This document shows, one piece after another, positions 1 to 4,615 of a stretch of 5,945 nt of DNA (position 1 is the first letter of the stretch; every line of letters begins with the position of its first letter). The DNA lies in assembly GCA_949840855.1 (NCBI GenBank), contig CATKYP010000059.1, positions 1 through 5,945 of the forward strand, in the 5' to 3' direction. The position numbers were made by a program, and so were the translations under genes. Under the pieces are notes generated by a model that worked only from the letters and a program-made list of their open reading frames with translations, ran no database searches and was not told the DNA's origin. Source of the DNA: an uncultured Bacilli bacterium (GTDB lineage: Bacteria; Bacillota_I; Bacilli_A; RF39; UBA660).

Positions 1-6
1 ACACGA

Positions 7-57
7 CCTCCTTCTTTGATTTGATATTATATCACATCGTTCGAAATTTCGTGTCTA
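7..57 (-). promoter_or_regulatory. Promoter and ribosome binding site of a divergent gene beyond the left edge
   Basis: Read on the minus strand, there is an extended -10 element (TGA followed by TATAAT, bases 34-26) and, after a short leader, a strong Shine-Dalgarno AAGGAGG (bases 13-7) only six bases from the window edge. A weak -35 candidate TAGACA (57-52) lies 20 bases upstream of the -10, which is longer than usual. The start codon should fall at or just outside position 1. The product cannot be identified from this window. Its position, head to head with a run of unrelated single-gene units, is where an integrase gene would sit in an integron; that is inference. Confidence 0.6.
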
Positions 58-69
58 TATATCTATACT
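41..69 (+). promoter_or_regulatory. Candidate rightward promoter
   Basis: A -35-like TCGAAA (41-46) and a -10-like TATACT (64-69) are separated by 17 bases, facing the plus-strand genes. The -35 is a poor match to TTGACA (four of six), so this call is moderate. If real, it drives at least the ORF at 121 and the phosphoesterase at 364, since I see no terminator or better promoter between them. It overlaps the divergent minus-strand promoter, so the two directions may be co-regulated. Confidence 0.4.
42..51. repeat. 10-bp perfect palindrome between divergent promoters
   Basis: CGAAATTTCG is fully self-complementary. It lies between the -10 and weak -35 of the minus-strand promoter and overlaps the candidate -35 of the plus-strand promoter. 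It could be an operator that controls both directions, or a recombinase binding site. The bound protein is unknown. Confidence 0.4.
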
Positions 70-120
70 AACACCAAGTTATACAGAACGTTTATCTAGG
101 TATTTAGCCAATTAGGTTAT

Positions 121-324
121 TTGTATATAAATAGGATAAAAAATTCAAACTGGATAATATTAGCATTGGCTATTATATTCTTTTGCATTAGTGCTTCTTT
201 GACAGCAGAATTTAATACACAACCATTTATAGGAAATTTAATATATTCTTTGTTTGTTATAATTGCAACTATTGTAAGAAGAAAAGAATTTGTAAATGGT
301 TTGAATACAATAATGAAAAAATAA
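121..324 (+). CDS. Small two-helix membrane protein, possibly 5'-truncated
   Basis: This ORF encodes 67 residues with two hydrophobic stretches (about residues 10-30 and 38-53), a basic loop (RRK) and a basic tail. I do not recognise a family. The only start after the in-frame TAG at 97-99 is TTG at 121, with a weak AGG just upstream, so the real gene may have lost its 5' end. The base composition matches the other AT-rich genes to the right. It is followed after 12 bases by the first copy of the recurrent AAATTACAATTT site, and so would be the first unit of the array. It could be a remnant that is not expressed. Confidence 0.4.
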   Translation: MYINRIKNSNWIILALAIIFFCISASLTAEFNTQPFIGNLIYSLFVIIATIVRRKEFVNGLNTIMKK

Positions 325-334
325 TATCTAACTG

Positions 335-350
335 CAAAATTACAATTTTG
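335..350 (+). repeat. Recurrent intergenic site, copy A (CAAAATTACAATTTTG)
   Basis: This is the most symmetric copy: arms CAAAATT (335-341) and AATTTTG (344-350) are perfect inverted repeats around the asymmetric dinucleotide AC (342-343). The 12-base core AAATTACAATTT is at 337-348. The site lies between the stop at 324 and the ribosome binding site AAGGAGG at 352-358 of the phosphoesterase gene. Confidence 0.75.
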
Positions 351-363
351 TAAGGAGGTATCT

Positions 364-1212
364 ATGAAAAAGAAAGCTATAATTACAATTTCGGTTATGA
401 TTGCAATATTAGTTTTATGTGGAATATATTTACATTATGAAAACACCAAATTACAAGTAAGTAATTATAATATAATCAATCATAATATACCTGTTGATTT
501 TAATAACTATAAAATAGTGCAAATATCAGACTTTCACAATAATAAATCTAATGCTTTAACTAATGATTTAATAAAAGAAATAGAAAAACAAAAACCGAAC
601 ATTATTGTTTTGACAGGAGATTTAATTGATTCAAATAAAATAGATATAGAAGTTGCTACAGATTTTATTAAAAATATAAACAATATTGCACCTATTTACT
701 TTATTTCTGGCAATCATGAATCCAATATTAGTAGTTATCCAGAACTTAAAGAACAACTAGAAAAAAATAGGGTTATTGTTTTAGATAATAAAACTGAAGT
801 GTTAAAAATAAATGAATCAGAGATAAACTTAATAGGTATAGATGATCCACGAATGGCTCACGAAAATTTTGTATCAGATTCTGAAATAATAAAGGTTGAG
901 TTAGATAATGCAAAATACAATGAAAATAAATATAGTATATTGCTATCTCACAGACCAGAATTGTTTGATATTTATGCAGAAAAGGAATTAGACTTAATTT
1001 TAGTAGGACATGCACATGGAGGGCAAATAAGAATACCATTTATAGGTGGAATTGTTGCTCCAAATCAAGGATTTTTTCCTAAATATACAGGTGGAATATT
1101 TGAAGAAAATAAAACAACAATGGTAGTAAGTAGGGGGATTGGGAATAGTATTTTGCCTTTTAGAATAAATAATAGACCAGAATTAGTAATTGTAACATTA
1201 AATAATAAGTAA
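364..1212 (+). CDS. Membrane-anchored metallophosphoesterase (YkuE/YaeI-like)
   Basis: This 282-residue protein carries the full set of calcineurin-type metallophosphoesterase motifs: DFH (D56, H58), GDL (D86), GNHE (N117, H118), SHRPE (H196) and GHAHGGQ (H216, H218). In this family these residues bind two metal ions at the active site. An N-terminal hydrophobic segment (about residues 5-23) acts as an uncleaved anchor or signal, placing the catalytic domain outside the membrane. The closest characterised relatives by motif and length are B. subtilis YkuE and E. coli YaeI; the substrate is unknown. The start is well supported: AAGGAGG at 352-358 ends five bases before ATG. Nothing is missing from the active site. 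Recurrent sites flank it at 337 and 1217, making it a single-gene unit of about 0.9 kb. Confidence 0.9.
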   Translation: MKKKAIITISVMIAILVLCGIYLHYENTKLQVSNYNIINHNIPVDFNNYKIVQISDFHNNKSNALTNDLIKEIEKQKPNIIVLTGDLIDSNKIDIEVATDFIKNINNIAPIYFISGNHESNISSYPELKEQLEKNRVIVLDNKTEVLKINESEINLIGIDDPRMAHENFVSDSEIIKVELDNAKYNENKYSILLSHRPELFDIYAEKELDLILVGHAHGGQIRIPFIGGIVAPNQGFFPKYTGGIFEENKTTMVVSRGIGNSILPFRINNRPELVIVTLNNK

Positions 1213-1215
1213 CAC

Positions 1216-1240
1216 AAAATTACAATCTATTGATAGATTT
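1216..1240 (+). repeat. Recurrent intergenic site, copy B, fused to a second inverted repeat
   Basis: The core AAATTACAAT (1217-1226) begins four bases after the TAA stop of the phosphoesterase. The right arm departs from the consensus. Instead, AATCTAT (1224-1230) and ATAGATT (1233-1239) form a perfect 7-bp inverted repeat around TG, overlapping the core. No run of T follows, so it is not an obvious terminator. Confidence 0.6.
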
Positions 1241-1275
1241 CCAAAAATGTTAGGTTTAAGTGTCAATATTCCAGT

Positions 1276-1305
1276 ATGAAATGGTAGAAATAAGTGCGAT
1301 AAAAT
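1276..1305 (+). promoter_or_regulatory. Weak promoter candidate for the XRE regulator gene
   Basis: A -35-like ATGAAA (1276-1281) and a -10-like TAAAAT (1300-1305) are 18 bases apart. The match is modest, and the AT-rich background makes chance hits common. It would start a transcript just upstream of the inverted repeat at 1321-1336. Confidence 0.25.
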
Positions 1306-1320
1306 TCTACAATAATAATA

Positions 1321-1336
1321 GATATTGGTTAATATC
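1321..1336. repeat. Inverted repeat upstream of the XRE gene, candidate operator
   Basis: GATATT (1321-1326) and AATATC (1331-1336) are perfect 6-bp arms around GGTT, ending 27 bases before the ATG. XRE-family regulators often bind such short dyads in their own control region, so autoregulation is a reasonable inference. The sequence differs from the dyad in front of the other regulator at 3753-3770, so each would have its own operator. Confidence 0.4.
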
Positions 1337-1363
1337 AAATTATGTAGAAAGGAAGATGTAACA

Positions 1364-1738
1364 ATGAAATTTAACGAAAAACTAATTAAGTTAAGGAAGG
1401 CAGCAGGGTTATCTCAAGAAGAACTAGGAAACAGACTAGATGTAGCAAGGCAAACTGTTTCAAAGTGGGAACTCGGAGAAACAACACCAGAAATGGATAA
1501 ATTAGTAGAATTATCTAATTTATTCAATGTTAGTATGGATGAAATGGCAAAGGAAACAGAAATACCAGAAGTAATTGCAAGAGAATTAGACCATAAAAAA
1601 ATTGATTCAGTTTATAATGATGTTGGAACAGCAAAAAAAATCATAAAACATTATATAATAATTTTCGGAACAATAGCAATTATAATAGCAATAATACTGA
1701 TAAATTACTTTGTTAGAACAGCCTTTCATTTATGGTAA
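1364..1738 (+). CDS. XRE-family regulator with C-terminal membrane helix
   Basis: This 124-residue protein has an N-terminal HTH_3 (Cro/CI-type) domain over about residues 4-60. It contains the typical LSQEELGNRLDVARQTVSKWE stretch (about 16-36) and the P-E-M-D-K-L segment. A linker follows, then one hydrophobic helix (about 95-117), suggesting a DNA-binding protein tethered to the membrane. I chose ATG 1364, with AAAGGAAG at 1348-1355, over the upstream in-frame TTG at 1325, which has no ribosome binding site and lies inside the candidate operator. A hairpin terminator follows at 1762. Its targets are unknown; autoregulation through 1321-1336 is inferred. It resembles the regulator at 3815 in layout, but that protein has three helices. 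Confidence 0.85.
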   Translation: MKFNEKLIKLRKAAGLSQEELGNRLDVARQTVSKWELGETTPEMDKLVELSNLFNVSMDEMAKETEIPEVIARELDHKKIDSVYNDVGTAKKIIKHYIIIFGTIAIIIAIILINYFVRTAFHLW

Positions 1739-1800
1739 TTCAATAATTTAAGTAAAATTGTAAGGGAGTAAATTTACTCCCTTTTCAATTACCATAAATG
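1727..1800. repeat. Outer inverted repeat enclosing the terminator
   Basis: CATTTATGGTAATT (1727-1740) is repeated as its exact reverse complement AATTACCATAAATG (1787-1800), giving 14-bp arms around the terminator hairpin. The left arm includes the last codons and stop of the XRE regulator gene. The whole 74-base segment can fold as a long stem with the terminator nested inside. Confidence 0.7.
1762..1785 (+). terminator. Hairpin terminator after the XRE regulator
   Basis: AAGGGAGTAAA (1762-1772) and TTTACTCCCTT (1773-1783) are perfectly complementary and run straight into further T residues. The stem is symmetric, and there are A residues on the left side, so it could act in both directions. 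It starts 24 bases after the stop codon. Confidence 0.75.
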
Positions 1801-1811
1801 CAGGTAAGAAG

Positions 1812-1841
1812 TTGAAAATTATTATCATTTTGTGTTATAAT
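1812..1841 (+). promoter_or_regulatory. Promoter of the broken hydrolase gene
   Basis: TTGAAA (1812-1817) and a perfect TATAAT (1836-1841) are 18 bases apart, with a TG extension one base before the -10 (1833-1834). This is the best promoter in the window. Transcription should begin near 1848, so recurrent site D (1851-1860) would form the very start of the mRNA. Confidence 0.7.
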
Positions 1842-1850
1842 CATCTCGAG

Positions 1851-1860
1851 AAATTACAAT
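1851..1860 (+). repeat. Recurrent intergenic site, copy D (AAATTACAAT)
   Basis: Ten of the twelve core bases are kept; the right arm reads ATATATC instead of TTT. It lies between the promoter at 1812-1841 and the ribosome binding site GGGGGA at 1875-1880. It is the only copy not close to a preceding stop codon. Confidence 0.55.
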
Positions 1861-1887
1861 ATATCACTAGGAATGGGGGAATAATAA

Positions 1888-2745
1888 ATGAACTTTAAAG
1901 AATATGGAGATAATAATAAAGATACAATAATGTTATTACATGGTGGTGGTCTTTCTTGGTGAAATTATAGAGAAGAAGCAGAAAAATTACAAGAAAGTTA
2001 TCATATTGTTATTCCAATATTAGATGGACATTCAGATAGTGATAGAAGTTTTACAAGCATAGAAGATAATGCACAAGAAATTATAGATTATATAACTAAT
2101 AATTATAATGGTCATATTCGCTTAATGGGAGGATTATCATTAGGAGGACAGATTCTTTTAGAAATTTTATCAAGGAAAAATGATATTTGTGATTGTGCTA
2201 TTATTGAGAGTGCATTAGCAATTCCTATGAAAGCAACATATAAAATGATTAGACCAGCTTTTTCTATGAGTTATGGGCTAATATCAAAGAAATGGTTTTC
2301 ACAAATGCAATTTAAGTCTTTAAAAATAAGAGAAGATTTATTTAGTGAATATTATAGAGATACTTGTAAAATTAGTAAGGAAGATATGATTGCTTTTATG
2401 GAAGCAAACTCAAAATATGAAATTAAAGATTCTTTATCAAGTACAAAATCGAAAGTTTTAGTAGTTGTAGGAGATAAAGAAAGAGCAATAATGAAAAAAT
2501 CAGCGAGTATAATTCATAAAAAGATAAATGGAAGCAGAATTAAAGTGTTACCTAATTATTATCATGGAGATTTTAGCATAAATAATCCACAACAATATGT
2601 TATGGCAATTAACGAGCTTATTGCTAATAGAAATAGAAACTTGAAAAGCAAATCATTTGATAATACTAAAACAAAATCTGAAAATGAACAAAGACAATTA
2701 GAAGAAAGAAATAGAACAAATACCAAGTTTTTAGATGAAAGATAA
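1888..2745 (+). pseudogene. Alpha/beta hydrolase interrupted by an in-frame TGA at codon 25
   Basis: Read through the TGA at 1960-1962, the gene encodes 285 residues with a complete alpha/beta-hydrolase signature. This includes the oxyanion motif HGGG (about residues 18-21), the nucleophile elbow GGLSLGG with S84, the likely acid D196 in VVGDKE and the histidine H226 in YYHGD. Ribosome binding site GGGGGA (1875-1880) supports ATG 1888. The stop falls after LSW, where relatives usually keep an aromatic residue, so one TGG-to-TGA change explains it. TGG encodes Trp elsewhere here, so an altered genetic code is unlikely. A restart at ATG 2125 would keep the triad but lose the oxyanion strand. 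The last 39 or so residues are polar and low in complexity, unusual for the family. The stop codon TAA lies inside recurrent site E. Substrate unknown. Confidence 0.75.
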
Positions 2746-2756
2746 ATTACAATTTA
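2743..2756 (+). repeat. Recurrent intergenic site, copy E (TAAATTACAATTTA)
   Basis: A full 12-base core (2744-2755) sits within perfect inverted arms TAAATT and AATTTA around AC. The first three bases are the stop codon of the hydrolase gene, and the ribosome binding site AGGAG of the next gene follows at once (2756-2760). The site therefore fills the whole space between two genes. Confidence 0.8.
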
Positions 2757-2767
2757 GGAGTGAGAGT

Positions 2768-3010
2768 ATGGAATGGATATTTGCTGATATAATAAATAGT
2801 ACCAAAGTACCTAAAGTAGTAAAGTATATTGCAATAACTTTGCTAGTTGGATTTTTAGAATTTTTATTTATTAGTATTGCTATAAATGGTGTTTCAAAAT
2901 TTGCTATGCCTGTTGGGATTAGCCTAGCAATAATTTTCTTTATAGTTTATATTTATTTAATTATTAAAATTAAAAAATATAACTACATTAACAAAGATAG
3001 TGATGATTAA
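2768..3010 (+). CDS. Small two-helix membrane protein
   Basis: This 80-residue protein has two hydrophobic helices (about residues 18-41 and 47-67), joined by a short loop with a lysine and closed by a charged tail ending in DSDD. I do not recognise the family. ATG 2768 is chosen because AGGAG (2756-2760) sits seven bases upstream. An in-frame ATG at 2735 overlaps the hydrolase gene, would translate site E as KLQF, and has no good ribosome binding site. With sites E and F on either side it makes a unit of only about 265 bp, the smallest here. Toxin, transporter accessory or immunity roles are all open. Confidence 0.7.
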   Translation: MEWIFADIINSTKVPKVVKYIAITLLVGFLEFLFISIAINGVSKFAMPVGISLAIIFFIVYIYLIIKIKKYNYINKDSDD

Positions 3011-3021
3011 ATTACAATTTG
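3008..3021 (+). repeat. Recurrent intergenic site, copy F (TAAATTACAATTTG)
   Basis: A full 12-base core (3009-3020) again shares its leading TAA with the stop codon of the preceding gene, as in copy E. The start of the next gene is at 3038. Confidence 0.8.
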
Positions 3022-3037
3022 AAAGTAAGATGAGAAT

Positions 3038-3655
3038 GTGGGATTTGATTTAGGTCATACAATTAGTTCAGTATCAAAATTTGCTTTACGAACTAAAAGA
3101 AGAATTGATAAAAATGATGAATCAAATATAAAAGTTTATGAATTATGGTTAGATCATACTTATAGAACTTATGAAACTTTAACAAAAGATGGATACAGAA
3201 CTTATGAATTTGAAGGTAAGAAAGTAGAAAATCGAAAATTTGATTTAATTTATCCAAGTAAATATAAAGATGAATTAGATAAACCTATTGGAGATGTGTT
3301 TAGCATTACTCCTAGTTCATATATTATGAATGAAAAAGCATATAAAATTTTATATCCATATTTGAAAAAACATTCTCAAATATTTAAAATAAATAATAAT
3401 GGTACAATATTTTATGTAATAAATGTAACAGATTTAATTGATTGCCTTGATTATGACAATTCAGAAATAAAGTGTTTTCCATCTTCTGGTAGAATTATGA
3501 GAGTAATTAAATATGTTTTTAAAATTGAAAAATTAAAGAATGTAACTATTTTTAAATTACCAGAATTTCCAAAGGCAATATCTTATGTTACAGAGGAATT
3601 TAAAAATGTTGTAGAAGAAAATAATATAAAAGGTTTTAAGTTTAAAGAACTATAA
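3038..3655 (+). CDS. Imm11-like (DUF1629) immunity protein
   Basis: This 205-residue, soluble, lysine-rich protein ends with features I associate with the Imm11/DUF1629 family. These are a VINVTDLIDCLDYDNSE stretch (about 127-143), then IFKLPEF (171-177), YVTEEFKNVVEENNI (183-197) and the end KGFKFKEL. Proteins of this family are predicted to neutralise polymorphic toxins delivered by neighbouring cells. No toxin gene is next to it, so it would be an orphan immunity gene. The GTG at 3038 is the only start I can place: a TAA lies in frame at 3026-3028, and the ATGs at 3030 and 3036 are in another frame that stops at once. The ribosome binding site is weak, so a small 5' frameshift is possible. 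The unit is bounded by sites F and G. Confidence 0.6.
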   Translation: MGFDLGHTISSVSKFALRTKRRIDKNDESNIKVYELWLDHTYRTYETLTKDGYRTYEFEGKKVENRKFDLIYPSKYKDELDKPIGDVFSITPSSYIMNEKAYKILYPYLKKHSQIFKINNNGTIFYVINVTDLIDCLDYDNSEIKCFPSSGRIMRVIKYVFKIEKLKNVTIFKLPEFPKAISYVTEEFKNVVEENNIKGFKFKEL

Positions 3656-3671
3656 TTTAAATTACAATTTG
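3656..3671 (+). repeat. Recurrent intergenic site, copy G (TTTAAATTACAATTTG)
   Basis: A full 12-base core (3659-3670) starts three bases after the TAA stop of the Imm11-like gene. A hairpin terminator follows directly. This is the last clear copy; none is seen in the GC-richer DNA to the right. Confidence 0.8.
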
Positions 3672-3673
3672 TG

Positions 3674-3703
3674 GAGTAGATTATTTAAGATTTACTCTTT
3701 TTT
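3674..3703 (+). terminator. Hairpin terminator after the Imm11-like gene
   Basis: GAGTAGA (3674-3680) and TTTACTC (3691-3697) pair with one G-T wobble around a 10-base loop, followed by TTTTTT. The stem is AT-rich and moderate. Its GGAGTA...TACTC outline is close to that of the terminator at 1762. Confidence 0.6.
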
Positions 3704-3752
3704 GCTACAATTAAGAAAAATAATTTACTATAATTCATTACTAATAACTAGA

Positions 3753-3770
3753 TGTCAAAGACTTTTGACA
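3753..3770. promoter_or_regulatory. Candidate operator of the second XRE gene
   Basis: TGTCAAA (3753-3759) and TTTGACA (3764-3770) are perfect 7-bp arms around GACT. The right arm contains the promoter's TTGACA -35 element, so a bound protein would block transcription. Autorepression by the XRE protein encoded 45 bases downstream is the simplest inference. Confidence 0.55.
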
Positions 3771-3795
3771 GACAAAAATATTTCTTTCATATAAA
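3765..3795 (+). promoter_or_regulatory. Promoter of the second XRE gene
   Basis: A perfect -35 TTGACA (3765-3770) is followed by TATAAA (3790-3795) after 19 bases, or CATATA (3788-3793) after 17. The spacing to the better -10 is long, which would make it weak or dependent on regulation. Confidence 0.5.
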
Positions 3796-3814
3796 ATGTA
3801 ATTGGAGGTGCAAA

Positions 3815-4406
3815 ATGAATGTTGGAGCAAGAATTAAAAAATACAGAGAAAAACAAAATATTTCACAAGATGAATGAATTAGCATTGAAAGTTTTTGTTT
3901 CAAGACAAACAATATCTAATTGGGAGACAAATAAAAGTTATCCTGATATAAAAAGTTTAACTATGTTATCTAACATTTTTCATGTAACTCTAGATGATTT
4001 TATAAAAGGAGATATAGAGGAGATGAAAAGGATAGCAAGTAAAGAAAAAATAGAAAAATTTAATATAATGAGTTATATTTTCCTAGTAGAAATGCTAATT
4101 GTTATGTTTAGTGCATATCCATTATTTACCTTAGATGGATACATTGGTGTTATTATTTGGGCATTATTTTTTGTAATAACATTTGTAACAGCAATAGTCA
4201 TTGAGAAATTTAAAAAGAAGAATGATATTCAAACTTATAAAGAGATTATTGCTTTTATGGAAAGTAAATCATTATCTTATGAAGGAGTACAACAAGAAAT
4301 TGGAAAAAGAAATTATCAAAAAATCATATTTGCATTCATTGCGGGTGTAATCACCCTTGCTATATGTTTTGCTGTAATTTTTATTTGCCAGCGTTTAACA
4401 AATTAA
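3815..4406 (+). pseudogene. XRE-family regulator with three membrane helices, frameshifted
   Basis: The true start is ATG 3815, with GGAGG at 3804-3808. It encodes MNVGARIKKYREKQNISQDE and then hits TGA at 3875-3877. The sequence TGAATGAA (3871-3878) is a tandem 4-bp duplication. Removing one copy joins the start smoothly to LALKVFVSRQTISNWE and restores a 195-residue protein. That protein has an HTH_3 domain (about residues 5-60) and three hydrophobic helices (about 84-104, 108-129, 168-190). A TTG at 3819 lies in the downstream frame but is not a convincing start, and it would disturb the first DNA-binding helix. The gene has its own promoter and dyad operator. It is followed after 14 bases by a 41-residue membrane peptide gene, probably in one operon. 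It may be dead or switchable. Confidence 0.75.
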
Positions 4407-4420
4407 AGGGAGAAAAAATC

Positions 4421-4546
4421 ATGGAATTTTGGCTTATTTTGCTTTTCTTTGTAACTATGGGCGGAAGTTGTTCATTAGCAGGTACTTGGTGGAGTAAAGA
4501 CAAAAAGAAAAAACAGGATACAAACGAACCTCAAAAAGATAAATAA
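4421..4546 (+). CDS. 41-residue membrane peptide
   Basis: The peptide has a hydrophobic N-terminal half (about residues 2-22, rich in L, F and G), then WW and a very hydrophilic, lysine-rich tail (KDKKKKQ...KDK). ATG 4421 is preceded by AAAGGGAG (4405-4412), which supports this start rather than the longer in-frame reading overlapping the previous gene. The cysteine near residue 17 is not in a good lipobox. Function unknown. It sits 14 bases after the frameshifted membrane regulator and before a terminator, so the two were likely co-transcribed, and a partner or accessory role is possible. Confidence 0.6.
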   Translation: MEFWLILLFFVTMGGSCSLAGTWWSKDKKKKQDTNEPQKDK

Positions 4547-4575
4547 CAAAGTAATATCAAAATAACGGCGTAAAG

Positions 4576-4614
4576 GCGCATGGAACAGTAAATTGAAAAC
4601 CATGCGTCTTTTTT
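4576..4614 (+). terminator. Terminator after the membrane peptide gene
   Basis: GCGCATGG (4576-4583) pairs with CCATGCGT (4600-4607, ending in a G-T wobble) around a 16-base loop, followed by a T-rich tail. The end of its right arm resembles the left arm of the next hairpin (CATGCG at 4615), so a competing fold is possible. Confidence 0.65.
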
Positions 4615-4615
4615 C

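Larger units (their letters stand above)
337..3670 (+). other. Putative array of single-gene cassettes separated by a recurrent 12-bp site
   Basis: Six same-orientation copies of AAATTACAATTT (10-12 of 12 bases) at 337, 1217, 1851, 2744, 3009 and 3659 mark off five units. These hold a phosphoesterase, an XRE regulator with terminator and promoter, a broken hydrolase, a two-helix protein and an Imm11-like protein. All genes read rightward, none is related in pathway, and five of the six sites fall 0-12 bases after a stop codon. This is how gene cassettes in integrons are arranged, but the site itself is not a recognisable attC. No recombinase gene is inside the window, so mobility is inference. 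Confidence 0.5.

Noticed and set aside
380..391. TAATTACAATTT inside the phosphoesterase gene, 11 of 12 bases like the recurrent site
   Set aside because: It encodes ordinary residues (IIT IS) of the hydrophobic anchor, lies 43 bases after the real site A and does not separate genes. It shows that near matches arise by chance in this AT-rich DNA.
448..456. AAATTACAA inside coding sequence here and again at 1984-1992
   Set aside because: Only nine bases match, both encode Lys-Leu-Gln in frame, and the right arm is lost. They are treated as chance hits and are not counted as sites.
773..1039. Minus-strand ORF inside the phosphoesterase gene
   Set aside because: It lies opposite conserved metallophosphoesterase motifs and has no ribosome binding site; it is a shadow frame.
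1960..1962. TGA read as tryptophan (alternative genetic code)
   Set aside because: Trp is encoded by TGG in the other genes, no other intact gene here has an in-frame TGA, and the other TGA interruptions come with frameshift or further stops, as in decay.
337..3670. Classical integron attC sites or a CRISPR array
   Set aside because: No GTTRRRY/RYYYAAC box pairs or large folded attC hairpins flank the genes. The repeats are 12 bp and separated by whole genes, so CRISPR spacing is also excluded.
3792..3804. AAAATGTAATTGG as an inverted seventh copy of the site
   Set aside because: It matches poorly, is in the opposite orientation, and overlaps the -10 region and ribosome binding site of the second XRE gene, which explain its sequence.
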